From Flavobacteriaceae bacterium (lineage in GTDB: Bacteria > Bacteroidota > Bacteroidia > Flavobacteriales > Flavobacteriaceae): a DNA stretch of 64,000 bases. This document shows, in pieces, positions 60,901 through 64,000 of the stretch (positions are counted from its first letter, which is position 1; each line of letters starts with the position of its first letter). The stretch covers positions 2,170,501 to 2,234,500 of the forward strand of contig CP046177.1 of NCBI GenBank assembly GCA_014075215.1. The letters run 5' to 3'. The notes under the pieces were generated by a model that worked only from the letters and a program-made list of their open reading frames with translations, made no database searches and was not told the DNA's origin. A program made the translations under genes and the position numbers.

Positions 60901-62896
60901 GTACAGTACCGAAGAAACAAGAAAAACCCTTGTCAAAGCCATTCGCCACTTTGAGCAACACTACCGGAAATGGCAGGTGATCCGACAATACGATACCTCA
61001 TTAGATGGTACGGCATCAGCAGAGACCTTACAGGCGGGAATGCAGCTTTTGGGTGTACCCTACTCAGAAAAGACTCCCAAAGCCACCCTGCTGAAACAAC
61101 TCAAATCCGTTCGGGAAAAATCTTCCCAATGGTTATCACAAACCGAATTGCCGAATGACCAATGGACGGATACCCAACTCAAAAAACGGATGAATACCCA
61201 CGGTATTGGGTATACCGGAAAGGATGGAAAAACAGAACTTCAGCAGAAAATCATGCGTCATGACCGTGCCTGCCGCCTTCAAAAACTATTATTGGGTAGT
61301 GCCCCGCCCTGTAAAGAATGGAGCAAAACCGACCTTAAGACCTATATGAACTCCCTGGGTATTTCCTTTGACAATGCTGATACGGCAGAAGATCACCTGC
61401 ACCAAATAGAGCAGGCCCATACCCGTTTTCAGAAACGATCTTTGCTGGAAGGAAATTCCGGTCAAGAGGTTGCTAGAAATAAGCATTCACTGCTCAAGAG
61501 AGAGCTGCAGCAATTTGCAGATGAATTTGGGGTTTTTTACAAAAACAGCGACACCAAAGCACAGTTGGCCCACCGAATTCAAGATTTTGAACGATCCGTT
61601 GACAAATGGTTGCAACCGGATACCAACCATGTACAATACCATGCCAATCAACTGATAGCATATCTTAAAATGGGAATCATTCCCCCGCCATACAATTTTG
61701 ACGAAGCCCACACGGTATGGTTTGGTGAAGAACAGGGAAGCCCGGCGGTTCCTCAATATGCCAATATGGCCGACTTTGATTTGATAGATACCGGAGAACG
61801 AACGGCATTGGGAATAAAAGCAGTACAAACCATTGAAATGTGGATCAAACCCGGCGAGATAGGAGACGAACAAGTACTCTATAAAAAAGTTACAGAAAGT
61901 AATACCGAAGAAAAAATGGTCTTACAAGCCAACGGAAAACCTAAATACAGTTATGGCAGTTCTGAATTGGAGGGTGAAGAAGAAGTTTCTACCGATTCCT
62001 GGACACATATTGCCATAGTTCGGAATGAAAAAAACAATACCTCTTTGTACATCAATGGAGAAGCCATTAAACGTAATGATATAGTTATTACCCCTGAGGA
62101 GACAGTAAAATATACCCTAGGTGCCGATGAAACTGCCTCTGAACCCTACAAAGGAAAAATAGCTGAAGTACGGATTTGGCATGAAGCAAAAACCTCTGAG
62201 GATTTGAAAACAGGTATGTACAACACACTGACAGGAAGTGAATCCAATTTACAAAGTTACTGGAAACTGAATGAAAGTTTGGGAAATATTGCTTTAGACA
62301 GTACCTCTCATGCCAACCACGGTGTGTATGCACACGCGTTATCAGAACCGTTTATCAAGACCAATCTTACGGTCACGCCTTCATCAAGTTCCATTGACTA
62401 CAATCAACGGGTTACGATCACTATTAACGATACGCAACCGAATGTTAGTTACCAACTCAGAAAAGAAAAGGACAATGCACATGTTGGAGCCCCAGAATTT
62501 GGAACAAGTAGAGACCTTACTTTTATTACGGAACGTTTGGAAGTTAGTACGGAATTCAACATACTAGCAAGGTATCATATAGATCATCCGTTAGACGGGA
62601 TGGGTGCAGAAAGTGCACGAATAGGAAATCCGATTCCTATTAATGTCAATCCTAAAACCGATGTACAAGTCTCACCTCTTAAAATAACCATAGACTACAG
62701 TCGTACTGCCTCCGTTAGTCTTACAGGTAGCCAAGACAATGTATCTTATCAACTACATCTGTACGAAGGTGGGTCGGCAGGAACCCCAACAGGAAGTGCT
62801 GTAGACGGAGACAGCAGTGGAACAATTACACTGAAATCCTATCTCTTACAAGAGAACGTTCAACTTTGTATCAAAGCAACCAATAAACCAACATAA
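57977..62896 (+). CDS. Giant Afp12-like baseplate protein with Ish1/HeH-like repeats, LamG and Ig-like domains
   Basis: A 1639-residue protein. The first ~840 residues are Afp12-like: DYELLREEGIAHLQYLAGKI, WTDYNTHDPGLTTLEQLCYA, LTDLSYRTGYDMKDLLA near the start. Residues about 844-1213 hold seven ~52-residue repeats with the pattern W-[ST]-x-x-D-L-x-x-Y-M-x-x-x-G-I-x-[YF], for instance DWTEKDLKTYMDIPGIPYS and EWSKTDLKTYMNSLGISFD, resembling Ish1/HeH/SAP-type helix-extension-helix motifs. A LamG-like jellyroll follows (about 1261-1451; QTIEMWIKPGE, HIAIVRNEKNNTSLYINGEA, AEVRIWHEAKT, LQSYWKLNESLG), then Ig-like domains to the end (PNVSYQL, DNVSYQL). Family members are normally about 900-1000 residues. 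It follows the fibre gene by 135 bp. Confidence 0.87.
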   Translation: MSEQTITISTDAPEQPAMDYELLREEGIAHLQYLAGKIWTDYNTHDPGLTTLEQLCYALTDLSYRTGYDMKDLLATEAHDPYRCLYTPAQILTTLPVTAEDLRKILVDIEGVQNAWIEARTHPDDYFYYDKNHDVLTFEQLNDKALETKGFYEVLIQPDKEADVSEEDVRVQVTDCLQKDRKLCEDFRQVTYLDAQRVHIKATIEIGEVADADLLMAQIYRTTADYVAPYIRFYTLSQMLDKGKRMDEVMEGPLLQHGFIDTEEIRQLTKRKDLRISDIIHRIMQLEGVNIIKTISIFDHDATDEDGKYVDWVLNLDPYKAPDFYAEKAEVILMRGDKEVLVNEENVLQYYQKMKLAYMYPLLPEQSKDIVLASSNDRHIKTYTPFQNDFPTTYGISKAGLASKDPQRIAQAKQLKAYLLFFEQLLANYFSQIAHFKDLVDFFNPEIKTYFAQTLSDLPGLEEIIKDPNHYENWLKSIAEDTDTDTGIDRKNRFMDHLMARFSEQFTDYSLIMYGATGNALYAAPEKQIFDKQVFLQEYPQNSAERCNAFNHTLPPAGNTDNISGLEKRIANLLGIRNYQRRRLTGQLEGTTPDNTRVQIEVIYDNITNRNIYHLLESGLLAEHYKWLNNKIEIVKDVSIESRNSESQLQFTDPNVLAITKASYDTEEKFEEARQQLIAQWQQWNSDVEGFYMVEHALLCPQTAQQGGVFLTFTSEITGTEKSKVGYGIRCTSPGHNLSTGESIEISHASDAIYNGIYEVYNIQKDHFEIAHANTDTRFDHALWKRTRIYREPYTLQLSFVFPEWPARFRNPNFRELIQQTLREETPAHIQVYVHWFSRFIDLPDATWSIEDIEAYMTQLGIPYNQAETQEELLNKIPEVTVMEQWENAYFHWLHKKAQQTGTPNQNWLEKDIQDFMDIYGISYQSDEKRTVLCKKIANHIQNMQKWQLLYQSGTPNTDWTEKDLKTYMDIPGIPYSTEETRKTLVKAIRHFEQHYRKWQVIRQYDTSLDGTASAETLQAGMQLLGVPYSEKTPKATLLKQLKSVREKSSQWLSQTELPNDQWTDTQLKKRMNTHGIGYTGKDGKTELQQKIMRHDRACRLQKLLLGSAPPCKEWSKTDLKTYMNSLGISFDNADTAEDHLHQIEQAHTRFQKRSLLEGNSGQEVARNKHSLLKRELQQFADEFGVFYKNSDTKAQLAHRIQDFERSVDKWLQPDTNHVQYHANQLIAYLKMGIIPPPYNFDEAHTVWFGEEQGSPAVPQYANMADFDLIDTGERTALGIKAVQTIEMWIKPGEIGDEQVLYKKVTESNTEEKMVLQANGKPKYSYGSSELEGEEEVSTDSWTHIAIVRNEKNNTSLYINGEAIKRNDIVITPEETVKYTLGADETASEPYKGKIAEVRIWHEAKTSEDLKTGMYNTLTGSESNLQSYWKLNESLGNIALDSTSHANHGVYAHALSEPFIKTNLTVTPSSSSIDYNQRVTITINDTQPNVSYQLRKEKDNAHVGAPEFGTSRDLTFITERLEVSTEFNILARYHIDHPLDGMGAESARIGNPIPINVNPKTDVQVSPLKITIDYSRTASVSLTGSQDNVSYQLHLYEGGSAGTPTGSAVDGDSSGTITLKSYLLQENVQLCIKATNKPT

Positions 62897-62901
62897 GAGC
62901 C

Positions 62902-64000
62902 ATGAGTAATAATGACGGTGTTCTATTAAATGTCTTTCCCGAGGTTCGTGTAAAGCCTAATACAAATTTAAACGTATCTTATGGGTATAGTCCAGGCGAA
63001 AACCCTTCTATTAGCTACAATACTGCTACAACAGTATTCATAGAAGAAACGCAAAATGGGGTACGCTACCGCTTATTTGCCGGAATCACTCCCACTGGTG
63101 ATGCTATTAGAGAAGAGAACGGAAATGGGAGTACCCTTTCCCTAGCTACTGAAAAACTGACAAAAAACAGTGATTTCTGTGTAGTAGCCAATAAAGATGA
63201 CACGCTTGAAGTGGTATTGAAACAAACCGCGACTGTGATTGTAATACCCAATCCCAATATTGACATTGAAGCAAGTTCCACTCTGATTGATTACAATACT
63301 GCCACCAAAATACAAGTACTGAAAAGTCAGCCCACAATCATATATAAAATCGTAAACGGTCTGGGTGATGAAGTGAAAGGGAACGGTGGAACAATTTTGT
63401 TGCCTACCGATAATTTAGTAGATGATACTACATTTCAAGTTGAAGCCATCAACCCAACAGATGAAGGTCCAAAAATCACGTTAACAGATACGACAACGGT
63501 ATCAGTACGCCCCGATGCCAGTATTCAGTTACATATACCCACTTTACCAGAACAAGAGCCTGAGGATGTAAGTGGAAGTGTCAAAGAAGTAACCGTCATA
63601 GAAAATCGTCAATTAACAATAAAAATAGACACTCCACAAACAGGAATTACCTACCAACTTTGGAAAGTTGGAGAAGACAAACCAGACTTTACAGAAGGAG
63701 AGCAACTAAAATCAGCAGTACTCACCGGGAATGCTTCCTTTCAAGTTTTGGCAACCAAAGCACAAGACAATGATACAACATTACAAGAAACAGTAGAGGT
63801 AACCATAGCACCACAAGTGGTACTTGATCCTGGAAATACTCCGGATCAAACTCCGGGTGTTATTTATTATGGTACAACAGCAAGTGTAAAGGTCAAAGCT
63901 ACGGAAACGGAAAAGATATATACTCTTTATAAAAAGGAAGGAGATGATGATTGGGAAAGACAAAACAGCCTGCCAGGAACAACAGAAAACAATGGGGAGA
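62902..64000 (+). CDS. Ig-like repeat protein of the eCIS locus, incomplete at the window end
   Basis: The frame opens with ATG at 62902 (MSNNDGVLLNVFPEVRVKPN), 5 bp after the Afp12-like stop, and runs on for 366 codons to the edge without a stop. It consists of at least four ~90-residue beta-domains that share the (T/S)Y(Q/R/K)L-type strand and spacing with those in the cap and Afp12-like proteins (GVRYRLFAGI, TIIYKIVNG, GITYQLWKVG, KIYTLYKKEG). No signal peptide is seen. It is probably a surface-exposed part of the particle, such as a long adhesin fibre, or it may carry an effector farther on. Confidence 0.75.
   Translation, partial: MSNNDGVLLNVFPEVRVKPNTNLNVSYGYSPGENPSISYNTATTVFIEETQNGVRYRLFAGITPTGDAIREENGNGSTLSLATEKLTKNSDFCVVANKDDTLEVVLKQTATVIVIPNPNIDIEASSTLIDYNTATKIQVLKSQPTIIYKIVNGLGDEVKGNGGTILLPTDNLVDDTTFQVEAINPTDEGPKITLTDTTTVSVRPDASIQLHIPTLPEQEPEDVSGSVKEVTVIENRQLTIKIDTPQTGITYQLWKVGEDKPDFTEGEQLKSAVLTGNASFQVLATKAQDNDTTLQETVEVTIAPQVVLDPGNTPDQTPGVIYYGTTASVKVKATETEKIYTLYKKEGDDDWERQNSLPGTTENNGE

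Noticed and set aside
1..64000. CRISPR arrays
   Set aside because: No regularly spaced repeats with unique spacers were seen; the tandem arrays at 50-103 and 55981-56050 have no spacers.

Overview
The window looks like a chromosome segment of a flavobacterium (Bacteroidota, family Flavobacteriaceae, probably marine). The evidence is low GC, sparse Shine-Dalgarno sequences, flavobacterial -7 boxes (TAnnTTTG), and typical lineage genes: DUF4199, DUF5686 with a CarboxypepD-like domain, a pyrophosphate-energised pump, a bifunctional nuclease with a UVR tail, and NupC with a periplasmic N-terminal domain. No species can be named from the sequence alone.

Layout. Positions 1-895 hold no convincing gene, only a terminator and repeats. 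Positions 896-7207 (minus strand) carry a surface-glycan or lipid operon: DUF4199, GT2, phospho-sugar mutase, GT4, then an MsbA-like ABC exporter. A 160-bp MITE-like element with a 3-bp target duplication sits between the last two genes. Positions 7352-18712 are a patchwork of accessory DNA around two core loci, the SRP RNA gene and an SDR gene. It contains remnants of a tyrosine and a serine recombinase, a two-gene restriction-modification system, an intact IS1595-family insertion with a perfect 8-bp target duplication, a second copy of the MITE, an IS4-type element inactivated by one in-frame stop inside its YREK signature, a Fic protein, a frameshifted integrase, and a 3' fragment of initiator tRNA that looks like an attachment-site scar.

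Positions 18863-37070 are core metabolism: a TPR protein and gyrA, clpC, thyA, nucleoside transporter and bifunctional nuclease, etfA/etfB, the pyruvate dehydrogenase E1 beta subunit, a DUF5686 outer-membrane protein, and hppA with an unusual repeated C-terminal tail.

Positions 37452-64000 (running off the right end) form one plus-strand extracellular contractile injection system (eCIS), of the Afp/PVC/MAC/AlgoCIS kind. The order is DUF4255 cap/terminator, an unknown protein, two sheaths, three tube proteins, DUF5908 peptide, LysM tube-baseplate adaptor, VgrG-like spike, PAAR-like tip, a small peptide, gp25, a giant Afp11-like baseplate protein (2045 aa), a collar-domain fibre, a giant Afp12-like baseplate protein (1639 aa), and the start of an Ig-like repeat protein. 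The tape measure and the AAA+ ATPase are not in view and should lie to the right.

This eCIS is the most interesting part of the window. The cap protein and the Afp12-like baseplate protein both carry LamG-like plus 'SYQL' Ig-like modules, so the same putative adhesin module would decorate both ends of the particle. The Afp12-like protein also has seven tandem ~52-residue Ish1/HeH-like repeats. The sheath paralogues carry one or two copies of an extra ~100-residue domain. The Afp11-like protein has a ~580-residue insertion bracketed by a duplicated motif.
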